Below the pieces are notes generated by a model, which saw nothing but the letters and a program-made list of their open reading frames with translations, had not been told where the DNA came from and ran no database searches. A stretch of 25,203 nt of DNA from SHAN690 sp040221375. Its GTDB lineage: Bacteria > Bacteroidota > Bacteroidia > Flavobacteriales_G > Salibacteraceae. Where the stretch lies: the NCBI GenBank assembly GCA_040221375.1, contig JAVKEP010000095.1:1-25203 (forward strand), read 5' to 3'. The translations under genes and the position numbers were made by a program. Of the stretch, positions 17,301 through 22,871 are shown one piece after another (the stretch's first letter is position 1; each line of letters begins with the position of its first letter).

Positions 17301-18265
17301 CCGTATTCTCAGTGGATCAGCCAGATTCTATCGAAATAAACCTAAGTGTTTTAGCGCCTGCAAATTGTGCTAACAGCAACGATGGAAACCTGTTGGTAGA
17401 AGGCTTCGGTGGCACCTTCCCTTACTTCAGCTACTTGTGGAACACTGGATACGATCAAGACAGCTTGTTCAATGTGGGTGCTGGAGTATATCACGTCACG
17501 CTCACGGATACCAATGGATGTATGGACAGTGCCATGATCGCTCTTCCCTACTTGTTTGAATCACCACAATCTGGCTTGGGTACTACAGAACTATTCTGTG
17601 ATCAGGATTCAGCATTGATATACGCATTACCAGGAGAAGCTTCCTACGTTTGGAGCAACGGGAGCCTCACTCCACATACATATGTCTCACAATCAGGGAC
17701 CTACACCGTGACGATCCAATCTGTGGAAGGATGTGTGACGGTGGATAGCTCGGCGGTAACAATGGCTCTTTCAACGTCCATGAGCCTTGGAAGCGATACT
17801 GTCATTTGCCTGGACGATGGACCTTCTACAACAGAATTGTCACCATCACCAATGAATTTTAACAGCTACCAATGGAATACAGGGGACACAACGCAATCAA
17901 TCATTGTTAACGCTTCTGGAATGTATCGCTTGACAGTGACCAATGCAGCGGGCTGTGCATCCAGCGACACAGTCTTGGTTGTATTCGACGATTGCTACAA
18001 CATTGGTATGAATGAACTTCTAGCAAAGAGCAATTTAAAACTCTATCCTAACCCAACACGATCATCCATTGTTTTGCAATGGCAATCAGACCCCGATCGT
18101 ATTATTGAGTATAGCTTGACTTCTATGCACGGTGCATTGGTCCAATCGAAGAGATCTTCCGCATTAGAGGTGCGCTTTGATCTGTCTACCCAAGCGGCGG
18201 GAGTGTATATCTTGAAGGTAGAGGCAGAAGGTGAGGCGAAGCACTTCCGGATAATCCGACAATAG
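8366..18265 (+). CDS. Giant T9SS-secreted surface protein: LamG, FG-GAP, PKD/Ig-like and SprB-type repeats
   Basis: 3299 residues, probably a cell-surface adhesin or filament. Order: signal peptide 1-23; LamG/concanavalin-like domain about 31-225; PKD-like 230-308; FG-GAP block 1, 322-725; PKD-like 728-811; FG-GAP block 2, 817-1227; PKD-like about 1230-1310; two Ig-like modules to 1465; 21 SprB-like repeats 1466-3061; two further Ig-like modules; T9SS type A sorting domain from about 3226 (LYPNPTRS) to the end. SprB of Flavobacterium johnsoniae is a mobile gliding adhesin; this protein shares its repeat type, but gliding itself is not shown. No gld, spr or T9SS genes lie nearby. The GTG at 8303 would add 21 residues; ATG 8366 starts exactly at the signal peptide. 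No frameshift breaks the frame over 9.9 kb. The 146-residue gene after it may be co-transcribed. Confidence 0.93.
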   Translation: MPRKWTSSFLFLCFVLVSLQGFGQWTLSDSLQLYYPFNGNATDFSGNGYDGSLTNAQPTTDRYGQDSSALYFDGNGDWVDSETTFDYEYRTVSVWFNTYSTSTQRSLLSHDANSLTYGTFSASITSTGGFNARAGGTGSVELLSSPPLNTWKHLTLVRDGNDVRYYIDGTLKATAAASSSGSISGANDELVIGVHRTENQRWHFGKIDEIRVYNRALKDWEIENLYCNVDAAISVSDTTVVKGTALTFYNDSNTVESINTWIVDGDTILNYPALTWNFSTAGIHEVVLVTTEGFCLQLDTTTISVLEGLSLDSATCLVLNHFVKVSDTSSNFGALGAGDFFGWDMQPIGDVNGDGVIDLAVGAPYDDDGGNNRGAVYILFMNINGSVDNYQKLSDTQGNFIGTLANTDLFGVAVTGIGDRNGDGIPDILVGASQDDGSGSNEGACYLIYLDSTGQANGSVKINSNSGVGFSLPNSAQFGTAVGNVGDLNGDGINELVVGAHRMGEGGSERGAVFILFMDSADSVQSVTKLSNTVGTFSGNTQDYMRFGGGITAIGDINQDGIPDLAVGCPGYSGTSTNSGSIFLIMLDSNGTEKYHHHIHSSNSTLLNNTTYSGGRFGRDLNFLGANDDKLWFLAGSFRADVGATDDGAAFILQVDTGGALHSILEISDNLSGFSGNLDGDDQFGFGNCPWYDANGDGLKEIVVTARKDDDGGTDQGAMYVFYLENTCCQAGAEVLTSDTTILEGTNLYMEGSTEQPDSVRWVNDGSVLSYDTAFTEYFGEPGLYEILFIVEYGLCADTDSLVVHVIPEPNCLVIDSVFKISDTQGNFFASFTDGDKFGMGLRGIGDLNNDGVPDIAVSAPLDDDGGTNRGALYLLFMNSNGTVNHHLKISSDSGGFGSGLANDDEFGVSIANIGDLNGDGYLDLAVGAPFTDDGGTNRGAVWILFLDSSGAVDSKTKISDTQGGLTESLANVDRFGSSITSIGDLNQDGVTDLMVGLPVDDVGSIDDGSVIVLFMNASGAVIDEQKIGDGLGGFPFDISSMDRFGGSCAFLGDINDDGYIEVAVGSQLYDPGGTNVNAGAIYTLSLDTNGQVVHAVLSTESENGVIGPLDAGGAFGSDMTFVGDMNNDGFVEVVVSNWLDDDGGTERGSFWLISFDSIGYVFSATNFSYGNGNFPISIDNGDRFGYGITPIGDINGDGLIDLAAGAREDDDGGSGRGAIYIMTMRDTCCLLEANFDIDATDICIGESISATNTTLYGSGGTSYEWFLDDSLLSTSTNFNHTFIASGTYQLRLIATDSCQRVKTKTITVHNDPLADAGSSQFICSGDSVQLNASGGVSFQWSSGATLSNDTIADPVAFPSSTTIYFLTVTDQYGCTDDDNIAIIVNPLPTFTVSGDSLICAGDSTMLTASGSAGLTYTWNPNQNLSSTSGNIVYAFPTTTTTYIIEGEDAAGCSDTASVTVVVDTSLSAIIVSATNVSCFDGNDGNAAASISGGSSPFSYLWSSGSTALTTSGLSAGLVSFTVTDNEGCTDTASILIAEPDSLDVTWNVNDVNCFGESTGSITAAVTGGTPSYSYLWSSGGTSSGISFLAAGAYTLTVTDANGCTSTTTGVVDEPATALDASIDSSANISCFGGSNGQATAGASGGTSPYSYVWSDGSITTAISGMTSGTYTVTVTDANGCTDTAQVTMIQPATALSTLTSVDSNVSCFGGNDASAQVSASGGTSPYSYIWSQGSTTTVQSSLDAGIHTVTVTDAQSCTIIDSIAISEPNQLVATPTITNNVSCNGLNDGAVNASISGGTAPYIHQWNNGTTTLVNTGLSAGSYTITITDANGCSDSASVTVSQPNVLLASGTVVQNALCNGDSNGIAAVTPSGGTPPYSFLWSNNSSTDTIDSLPTGTYTVTITDANGCTDDVSVFINQPFFFFAFGTSPSGDVTCYQGSDGIRSVGHTGGTYPHTYLWSTGSTSNTINSLSAGTYTVTVTDANACTTTHTTTVTQPAEVVLSYSIDSNVSCFGGSDASITLATTGGSSPYFYSWSTGSTSSVLSGLYAGTYSVSVEDAWGCDGDPVSITITQPDSLISQASLVQNVSCNGGNDGSAIGSGIGGSTPYNYLWNDGQTNATASSLAAGTYSVTLTDAKGCSDTSTVEVAEPSSLISSIISSTNVSCNGGNNGTITGAASGGTAPYTFAWSSGSTSALATSLAAGTYTLTVTDSNGCTDTSIITISEPTALTSTVTFLASTLCYGDSTGSADISASGGTPGYSYLWESGETTAVATALWAGSRSVIVTDANGCTTSNTVAISQPTPVLASIDSSDDVICNGFYNGAAYASPSGGVGNYNYVWNSGETTLNIDSLTSGTYIIAVFDSNGCMDTASVTVIELDPILTNLSQVNVTCHNGNDGSISSSVSGGGTLFNYAWSNGTNTTNITSLESGWYSLTITDENNCYGIDSTWVSEPDSITFDFTVADITCYGLSNGAISFNSSGGTPPFSYAWSTGGVDTIISSLDAGWYTVTLTDSNGCQAVDSSYVFEPTLISSTLSLLDSVSCFGLSDGKGLVTLTGGVSNYNYLWSNGDTDDTLNAVSAGTYTITASDSNGCLHIDSLEILEPELLQVVLDSLAAVTCYEAADGALVVNFTGGNDTVGYEWSNSSISNYVYSLDTGVYTVTITDLKGCTDSAAYTITQPDTGVYIGNAWITDAYCLGGEVGSILVEGAGGTGPYTYAWNSGSNGSFIESLGAGSYVVTITDSLGCSHDTSYTVNEPSTPDTALITKSNVLCYGDSTGSMTAIFIGGSAPYSYSWSNSVYTALNDNIPVGIYEVTLYDSAGCEQVGIDSITQPTELIASAYVLDSLLCFDDTNGSVYTTVEGGITPYSFVWNQGSTTDSLSSLSAGYYAAIVTDSNGCVDSAVTVLSQPTLLAVDSVSIQSVLCYGLNNGAIAQWTTGGTTPYAYAWSTGANTTNIDSLSAGSYTLTYSDANGCVHDTVFSVDQPDSIEINLSVLAPANCANSNDGNLLVEGFGGTFPYFSYLWNTGYDQDSLFNVGAGVYHVTLTDTNGCMDSAMIALPYLFESPQSGLGTTELFCDQDSALIYALPGEASYVWSNGSLTPHTYVSQSGTYTVTIQSVEGCVTVDSSAVTMALSTSMSLGSDTVICLDDGPSTTELSPSPMNFNSYQWNTGDTTQSIIVNASGMYRLTVTNAAGCASSDTVLVVFDDCYNIGMNELLAKSNLKLYPNPTRSSIVLQWQSDPDRIIEYSLTSMHGALVQSKRSSALEVRFDLSTQAAGVYILKVEAEGEAKHFRIIRQ
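9330..10540 (+). repeat. FG-GAP (integrin-alpha-like) repeat block 1, six units
   Basis: Six units of about 65-70 residues, each with an F-G motif, then G-D-x-N-x-D-G-x-x-(D/E), a Ca-binding loop like those of integrin alpha chains, then a conserved V-G-A-P-x-x-D-D-G-G-x-x-x-G-A strand. Unit 5 (near 10210-10310) has lost the D-x-N-x-D-G loop and keeps only the scaffold. The units are diverged at DNA level, so the expansion is old. Confidence 0.85.
10815..12045 (+). repeat. FG-GAP repeat block 2, six units
   Basis: Six further units of the same type, all with an intact D-(L/I/M)-N-x-D-G loop. Both blocks are followed by a C-C pair and a PKD-like module, so the whole block-plus-PKD unit looks like an ancient internal duplication. 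Confidence 0.85.
12761..17560 (+). repeat. Array of 21 SprB-type repeats of about 76 residues
   Basis: Each unit follows the pattern N-V-S-C-x-G-x-x-D-G-x-(8)-G-G-x-x-P-Y-x-Y-x-W-S-x-G, then S-L-x-A-G-x-Y-x-V-x-(V/I)-T-D-x-x-G-C, ending in (Q/E)-P. I counted 21. Two cysteines per unit (V-S-C and N-G-C) are conserved in nearly all and probably form one disulfide each. Unit 12 replaces the final Q-P/E-P by E-L, and the last unit runs out into L-P-Y. Neighbouring units differ at many codons, so there is no sign of recent copy-number change. Confidence 0.88.
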
Positions 18266-18280
18266 ACGCCATTCCCTCAT

Positions 18281-18296
18281 TTGCTAATCATAGCAA
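18281..18296. terminator. Perfect small hairpin after the giant gene
   Basis: TTGCTA-atca-TAGCAA: a six-base stem and four-base loop, 15 bases after the giant gene's stop and eight bases before the next start codon. There is no following T-run, so it is not a classical intrinsic terminator; it could slow or attenuate read-through or protect the mRNA end. Confidence 0.35.
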
Positions 18297-18303
18297 GTTT
18301 GCA

Positions 18304-18744
18304 ATGTATTTAATTTGGTCAGTGAACCTACGTTTGAGCTTTTTCCTTTTGCTTTTGTTACTCAGCAGCAGTGCGCAGTCACAAATCCTTCCTGACTCCA
18401 TCACCGTTCGGGAACGAAGGCTGGGCTACGACCTATTTCAAGGCCCCATGCAGATCGGCAACAACCGAACAAAGGCGATGATGGCCAAATGTCCGGAGTC
18501 GCTGAACTACTATGGCAACGGAAAGCGCATCGAGAACGTAGGTGTTTTGTTCACCGCAATCGGTGTGGTAGCCGCGGGTACGGCAATTGGAAACTATTAC
18601 ACAAATGGAAAAACGCCCGAGCAGTCAGCACTCATCATCCCTGGTGCTCTCTTGGTAGGACTGGGGATTCCAATTTATTTCTCGGGAGTGAAGAAGGTGA
18701 AATTAGGCGTTGCCTTATACAACCATCGCTGCGTAGAACCTTAG
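18304..18744 (+). CDS. Hypothetical membrane protein, 146 residues
   Basis: Residues 1-27 form a signal peptide or signal anchor (a run of leucines, then SSSAQSQ). Two further hydrophobic segments, at about 80-97 and 109-130, separated by a short polar N-Y-Y-T-N-G-K-T-P-E-Q loop, suggest two membrane helices or a glycine-rich hairpin. A soluble stretch at 30-75 includes a conserved-looking F-Q-G-P motif and two basic patches. I do not recognise the family. It lies 38 bases after the giant gene on the same strand, with a hairpin between them. Its TAG stop overlaps the stop codon of the convergent aminopeptidase gene (bases 18741-18744). Confidence 0.7.
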   Translation: MYLIWSVNLRLSFFLLLLLLSSSAQSQILPDSITVRERRLGYDLFQGPMQIGNNRTKAMMAKCPESLNYYGNGKRIENVGVLFTAIGVVAAGTAIGNYYTNGKTPEQSALIIPGALLVGLGIPIYFSGVKKVKLGVALYNHRCVEP

Positions 18745-20177
18745 TCCGTCGACGCGCTTCCTCCCGCCATGAAAGCTTCGATCTCGCTGATGGTACGCGG
18801 CGAGTTTGCAGACAACACCTTCGCAGGCCCATCGGTGATCAATATGTCGTCTTCGATCCGTACGTAAATTCCCCACCATTTGGGGTCACACGGCGATCCT
18901 TGCGGGATGTAAATGCCTGGCTCGATGGTGATGACTTCGCCCGGTTGGAGGGCGCTGTAGATTCCTGAATCGTGCACGTCCAATCCTAGGTAGTGGGAGG
19001 TGCCATGGACGAAGTAATCGGCAATCTCAGACCACTCTTTGATGATGCCCAACTTGATCAGTCCCTTGCCGATGGTTCGGTAGGCTTCGTCGTGGGGCGT
19101 CCAAAACTTGTAGCCCTTGGTCGCATACCGGATCGCAACCGTCTGGGCGTCGAGTACGAGTTGGTATACTGCGGCTTGTTCTTCGCTGAACTTTCCGCTC
19201 ACCGGAATGGTTCGGGTAATGTCAGCGGCATAGCCTTGGTACTGTGCGCCGATGTCCATAACGACGAGGTCGCCTGGTATGAGTAAATCTGCATTGTCTG
19301 TATAATGCATGATGCTTCCATTATCTCCTGAAGCGATGATCGATGGAAATGCAATTCCGTCTGCTCCGGCGAATCGGAAGGTGTATTCAACGATCGCTTC
19401 GAGTTGGTACTCGGTCATACCCGGCGCAATCATCCGCATGGCATTGTTGTGGGCCATGCAGGTAATGTCGATGGCCGTTTGCATCATTCTGATTTCATCG
19501 CTCGACTTCGTTTGCCTCAAGTAGCCAAAAAGGTCTTCGCCCTCATCGACCAATACAGGTACAGATGCGCGCTCGGCTTTATTAAACAAGTGCTTCACCA
19601 TGCTGGCGAGGTCACCCGGGTGGGTTTTGTTATCTCGCTCGATGAACAAGCTTCGGTTGGCCAAAATGCGATTGACCGACTCCCAGTCGATGTCGAGTGT
19701 TTTAAATGCCGTATTGTGCATGACAGCGCCGATGCCGCTCACTTCTTGGGCATCTTCTTCGGTCAGCATGGTGCCGGTCCACATCTCTTTTTTCTCTTGC
19801 CTCTCTTCGATAAACAAGATTTCGCGGTACCATTTACCTTCGATTTGGGTCGGGCCATCAAACAAGATGAGCATGGCATTTTCGGCGTCGATGCCTGTGA
19901 AGTAATAAAAGTCAGGATCCTGCTGGTAGCGGTACTCAATGTCGTTGGTTCTGAATCGCACTGGGGCTGAAAACAAGACCACCATCGAGCTATCGGCCAA
20001 GGTGTCGCGCAGGCGCTCTCTGTTCTGTGCAAAAAATGACGGGCTCAGTTCTTCCGACAGTTCAGGCAAGGGAGAGACCTTAAACAAAGGGGCGTGACTT
20101 ACTTCAACGGGACTCTCTTGAGCGACGGCTCCAAGCGCAGCAAGGCCCACGCACAAGGTCAATAGCATTCGGTTCAT
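18741..20177 (-). CDS. pepP: Exported Xaa-Pro aminopeptidase (peptidase family M24B)
   Basis: 478 residues. Residues 1-20 are a signal peptide (ending GAVAQ), so the enzyme works in the periplasm or outside the cell, unlike cytosolic E. coli PepP. Residues 30-170 form the aminopeptidase P N-terminal domain; 225-460 form the M24 pita-bread catalytic domain. All five dinuclear-metal ligands are visible: D308 and D319 (M-D-I-G-A-x(7)-D), H395 (G-T-S-H-Y-L-G-L-D), E419 (T-I-E-P-G-I-Y) and E442 (R-I-E-D-D). H402 in V-H-D matches the second catalytic histidine. It removes an N-terminal residue that precedes proline. The frame is open to 20222, but the ATG at 20177 begins the signal peptide. TTGCTTTG just upstream is one base off the -7 consensus. 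Confidence 0.92.
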   Translation of the reverse strand: MNRMLLTLCVGLAALGAVAQESPVEVSHAPLFKVSPLPELSEELSPSFFAQNRERLRDTLADSSMVVLFSAPVRFRTNDIEYRYQQDPDFYYFTGIDAENAMLILFDGPTQIEGKWYREILFIEERQEKKEMWTGTMLTEEDAQEVSGIGAVMHNTAFKTLDIDWESVNRILANRSLFIERDNKTHPGDLASMVKHLFNKAERASVPVLVDEGEDLFGYLRQTKSSDEIRMMQTAIDITCMAHNNAMRMIAPGMTEYQLEAIVEYTFRFAGADGIAFPSIIASGDNGSIMHYTDNADLLIPGDLVVMDIGAQYQGYAADITRTIPVSGKFSEEQAAVYQLVLDAQTVAIRYATKGYKFWTPHDEAYRTIGKGLIKLGIIKEWSEIADYFVHGTSHYLGLDVHDSGIYSALQPGEVITIEPGIYIPQGSPCDPKWWGIYVRIEDDILITDGPAKVLSANSPRTISEIEAFMAGGSASTD

Positions 20178-20258
20178 GGTGCAAAGCAACGCAGACTGAG
20201 GCCGCACCGAACTACCGTGCACGTTGTTTTATAAACACCGCTGCGTGTGAATTGGACA

Positions 20259-20279
20259 TAAAAAAACCCCGCTGCGGGG
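20259..20279 (-). terminator. Intrinsic terminator of rpmB
   Basis: On the minus strand: CCCCG-cag-CGGGG (20279-20267) followed by seven or eight T residues. It lies about 32 bases after the rpmB stop codon and ends the transcript directly behind that gene. Confidence 0.8.
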
Positions 20280-20311
20280 CAACGAGGTTCAATTTTTTTT
20301 GTGGAAGAGGC

Positions 20312-20545
20312 CTACTTCATGAAGCCTTTCGCACGAGCGTCTTTCAAACAAGCAGCCAATCCGAGCTTGTTGATGTTACGAATACCCGCAGTACTCACCC
20401 GCAAGGTGACCCACTCGTCGGTTTCTGCGTCAAAAAACTTCTTCGTTTGAAGGTTGACGTCAAATGTTCTCTTGCTCTTTCGGTTTGAGTGTGAAACGTT
20501 GTTTCCTACTTGAGCGGTCTTTCCTGTAATCTGGCAGATCTTCAT
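20312..20545 (-). CDS. rpmB: 50S ribosomal protein L28
   Basis: 77 residues, the usual length in this phylum. The N-terminus K-I-C-Q-I-T-G-K with G-N-N-V-S-H-S-N-R-K-S-K-R (residues 14-26) and N-L-Q-T-K-K-F (31-37) are L28 hallmarks; the C-terminal R-V-S-T-A-G-I-R-N-I-N-K closes the fold. It is part of the large ribosomal subunit near the E site. A GAAGGAA Shine-Dalgarno-like run lies just before the ATG. It has its own -7 element at 20568-20575 and a terminator right after it, so it looks like a single-gene unit although cinA lies 44 bases upstream. In many relatives rpmG and a small DUF4295 gene follow; here they do not. Confidence 0.96.
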   Translation of the reverse strand: MKICQITGKTAQVGNNVSHSNRKSKRTFDVNLQTKKFFDAETDEWVTLRVSTAGIRNINKLGLAACLKDARAKGFMK

Positions 20546-20567
20546 GTTTCCTTCGAAAATTGGGCTG

Positions 20568-20575
20568 CAAATATA
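20568..20575 (-). promoter_or_regulatory. -7 element of rpmB
   Basis: TATATTTG on the minus strand, an exact TAnnTTTG match, 22 bases upstream of the rpmB ATG inside the 44-bp gap after cinA. Confidence 0.6.
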
Positions 20576-20589
20576 TGTCTATTATTCTT

Positions 20590-21864
20590 TTAATCCAGTG
20601 CTTCTAGGAGAGAAATTCCAATCTCTTTCAAAATCTCTTTACGAACCAACTGCAGGCCTTGCAGGGCGGCCTTTCTGATGTTTCGTTCTCGGTGGTTGCC
20701 CATCTGAAATTTCTCTGCAAACACACCAGACGGTCCGGCGACGCCGATCCAAACGGTTCCTACGGGTTTTTCTTCGCTGCCTCCATCGGGGCCTGCGATG
20801 CCGGTCGTGGAAATTGCAAAATCAGAGTGGTAAAGCGTCCGCGCACGTTCAGCCATTCGCTTCGCAACGGCCTCGCTCACGGCGCCGTGCTCGATCAGTA
20901 ATTCAGGCGACACGTCCAGCACCTCGGTCTTTGCCTCGTTTGAATAGGTGATTGCGCTTCCATTGTAGTAGGCGCTGCTTCCTGGGACGGAGGTGATGAG
21001 ATGGCTGACGTATCCCCCAGTGCAGCTCTCGGCGGTGGCCAAGTGCATGCCGTGGTCTTTTAGCAGCCTTCCAACCGTCACCTCCAAGGCTTCGTCGTCA
21101 AAACCATAGGCAAACTCGACGATCAGTGGCAGCACTTTCTTGACTTCCTCTTCGATTTGCCGCTCCAGGGCCGCTTGATTTGTTCCCGTACCAGAAACGC
21201 GCAAGCGCACAGATCCGACCGACGGCAAATAAGCCAACTTGAGTCCCGATGCGCGCAGATGCTGTTCCCAATCGCTTATGATCTCCATCAATGAGCTCTC
21301 GCCGATGCCCTGTGTCATGATGGTTTTGTGCACCATGGGCGCCTTCTGAAGGCGTGCCTGAATCAAGGGAATCGCCTGATCGGTGAAAATCGATTTCATC
21401 TCAAACGGAACGCCGGGCATGGAAATGAACACCGTACCGTTCTTTTCGAACCACATCCCAGGCGCAGACCCGAAGGCGTTGAAGAGCACCTCGCAGTTGT
21501 CTGGCACTTCCGCCTGGCCTCGATTAACCTCGGGCATCGGAATTCCCCGCATGGCAAAATGCTCGGAGACACGTTCCAAGACCATGTCGTCGGTGCGCCA
21601 ACCGCTTTCGAACCACTCACCTAAGGACGCTTTGGTAATGTCATCTTTCGTAGGACCGAGTCCGCCCGTTAGGATCACCAAGGCAATGTCTCGCCCTACT
21701 TCATTGAGCGCCTTGTGGATCGATTCTCGCGTATCTGCTATGCTTTCAATGCGTTCAATGCCAATTCCAAGCTGGTGCAGTTCCTTCGCAAGCCATGCAG
21801 AATTGGTATCGACGATCTGTCCGATGAGTATCTCATCTCCTATGGTAATGATGCGTGCTTTCAC
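20590..21864 (-). CDS. cinA: CinA family protein: COG1058 domain plus nicotinamide-nucleotide amidase domain
   Basis: 424 residues with both standard domains. Residues 1-170 are the MoCF-like/COG1058 domain, with I-T-I-G-D-E-I-L-I-G-Q-I-V-D-T-N-S near the start and T-G-G-L-G-P-T-K-D-D near 65-74; this domain has ADP-ribose pyrophosphatase activity in some members. Residues about 265-415 are the PncC domain, with A-T-A-E-S-C-T-G-G (catalytic serine region) and T-T-G-I-A-G-P-D-G-G, which deamidates nicotinamide mononucleotide in the NAD salvage cycle. The name comes from competence induction in streptococci, which is not implied here. The start codon is GTG at 21864; a TAGTTTTA at 21878-21871 is one base off the -7 element. 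It is divergent from the nucleoside phosphorylase gene. Confidence 0.95.
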   Translation of the reverse strand: MKARIITIGDEILIGQIVDTNSAWLAKELHQLGIGIERIESIADTRESIHKALNEVGRDIALVILTGGLGPTKDDITKASLGEWFESGWRTDDMVLERVSEHFAMRGIPMPEVNRGQAEVPDNCEVLFNAFGSAPGMWFEKNGTVFISMPGVPFEMKSIFTDQAIPLIQARLQKAPMVHKTIMTQGIGESSLMEIISDWEQHLRASGLKLAYLPSVGSVRLRVSGTGTNQAALERQIEEEVKKVLPLIVEFAYGFDDEALEVTVGRLLKDHGMHLATAESCTGGYVSHLITSVPGSSAYYNGSAITYSNEAKTEVLDVSPELLIEHGAVSEAVAKRMAERARTLYHSDFAISTTGIAGPDGGSEEKPVGTVWIGVAGPSGVFAEKFQMGNHRERNIRKAALQGLQLVRKEILKEIGISLLEALD

Positions 21865-21889
21865 AGGGCATAAAACTATTTAAATGTCC

Positions 21890-21897
21890 TAGGTTTG
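21890..21897 (+). promoter_or_regulatory. -7 element of the nucleoside phosphorylase gene
   Basis: TAGGTTTG, an exact TAnnTTTG match, 19 bases before the ATG at 21917, in the 52-bp divergent gap shared with cinA. Confidence 0.55.
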
Positions 21898-21916
21898 GAA
21901 ACCGATTTTTTCAACG

Positions 21917-22789
21917 ATGCATTCTAAAGAAACAGAACTGGTCCTAAATGCCGATGGCAGTGTCTATCATTTGAAGCTTAAACGAGCGCACATCGCAGAC
22001 GATGTAATCCTGGTGGGCGACCCGGGTCGCGTAGCGATGATCAGCGATCTCTTTGACACGGTAGAACACCGAATCACCAACCGTGAATTTGTTACGCATA
22101 CGGGTACGTACAAGGGAAAGCGCATCACTGCCTTGGCCACGGGAATCGGAACGGACAACATAGACATCGTCGTAAATGAACTCGATGCTGCGGTCAATTT
22201 CGACCTGGAATCCCGTACACCTCTCCCTAACCCTTCTTCGCTGAATTTGATCCGAATCGGAACTTGCGGAGCCCTGCAAAAAGATTTGGAAGTAAACAGT
22301 ACAGTCATCTCACAATGGTCGATCGGTTTAGACGGCGTCCGTCATTTCTACGACATCGCTGAACATGCCGATGAAGAACGCATTCGGATGTCGTTAGAGG
22401 CCTTTTTAGGCGATGACATGCGCATGAACCCACCTTACGTAGCCCGTGCTAGCGAGGCCTTGCTCTCGAAGTTTCAGCATTTGGGCAAGCGGGGCATTAC
22501 GTTGACGGCGAATGGTTTTTTTGGTCCCCAAGGACGTTCACTCCGCTTGCCGCTCGCCTTTCCGCATTTCAATGAAGAAATAAGCAAGTTCGAGACGCAC
22601 GGAGCGCGGATAGAGAATTACGAAATGGAGAGTTCGGCGCTCTTTGCATTGGGCGGCGCCCTCGGCCATGACTGCCTCTGCCTCTGCATTGTGGTCGCCA
22701 ATCGCAAGGCGATGCAATTCAGCAAGGATTACCAGCCGGCCATGCGCGCGTTGATCACCAATGTACTGGATAGCTTAGCTTCCGACTGA
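21917..22789 (+). CDS. Nucleoside phosphorylase (uridine phosphorylase-like)
   Basis: 290 residues of the PNP_UDP_1 superfamily, a cytosolic enzyme that splits a nucleoside with phosphate to base and ribose-1-phosphate for salvage. Motifs: the phosphate-binding G-D-P-G-R at 34-38, A-T-G-I-G-T-D-N at about 74-81, I-R-I-G-T-C-G-A at about 112-119, and N-Y-E-M-E-S-S-A-L-F-A-L near 229-240, where the second glutamate binds ribose. At 290 residues it is longer than E. coli Udp (about 253), with extra sequence around residues 95-105 and 150-185, as in a group common in Bacteroidota. Uridine or a related nucleoside is likely but the base specificity cannot be read safely. Confidence 0.88.
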   Translation: MHSKETELVLNADGSVYHLKLKRAHIADDVILVGDPGRVAMISDLFDTVEHRITNREFVTHTGTYKGKRITALATGIGTDNIDIVVNELDAAVNFDLESRTPLPNPSSLNLIRIGTCGALQKDLEVNSTVISQWSIGLDGVRHFYDIAEHADEERIRMSLEAFLGDDMRMNPPYVARASEALLSKFQHLGKRGITLTANGFFGPQGRSLRLPLAFPHFNEEISKFETHGARIENYEMESSALFALGGALGHDCLCLCIVVANRKAMQFSKDYQPAMRALITNVLDSLASD

Positions 22790-22856
22790 GGCGCTATTCA
22801 CAAACGCAGTGTTGATAGCTCTCTAAAAGCCAAATCTTCCGGGCACCCTACCCCCG

Positions 22857-22864
22857 TAATTTTG
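22857..22864 (+). promoter_or_regulatory. -7 element of the transglutaminase-like gene
   Basis: TAATTTTG, an exact TAnnTTTG match, seven bases before the ATG at 22872, implying a very short or absent leader. Confidence 0.5.
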
Positions 22865-22871
22865 AGCATCA

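Noticed and set aside
12761..17560. Regularly spaced repeats, considered as a CRISPR-like or satellite array
   Set aside because: The 228-base period is a protein repeat in one long open frame; at DNA level the units are diverged and there are no constant repeats with variable spacers.
18489..18968. A 159-codon open frame on the + strand running from the small membrane gene into the aminopeptidase region
   Set aside because: It overlaps two well-supported genes in other frames, and its product is arginine-rich with no recognisable feature.
19404..19970. A 188-codon open frame on the + strand opposite the aminopeptidase gene
   Set aside because: It is antisense to the conserved M24 peptidase gene and has no start signal or family likeness.
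20590..21864. Reading cinA as evidence for a competence operon
   Set aside because: No recA or com genes are adjacent, and CinA-type proteins are widespread NAD-salvage enzymes.
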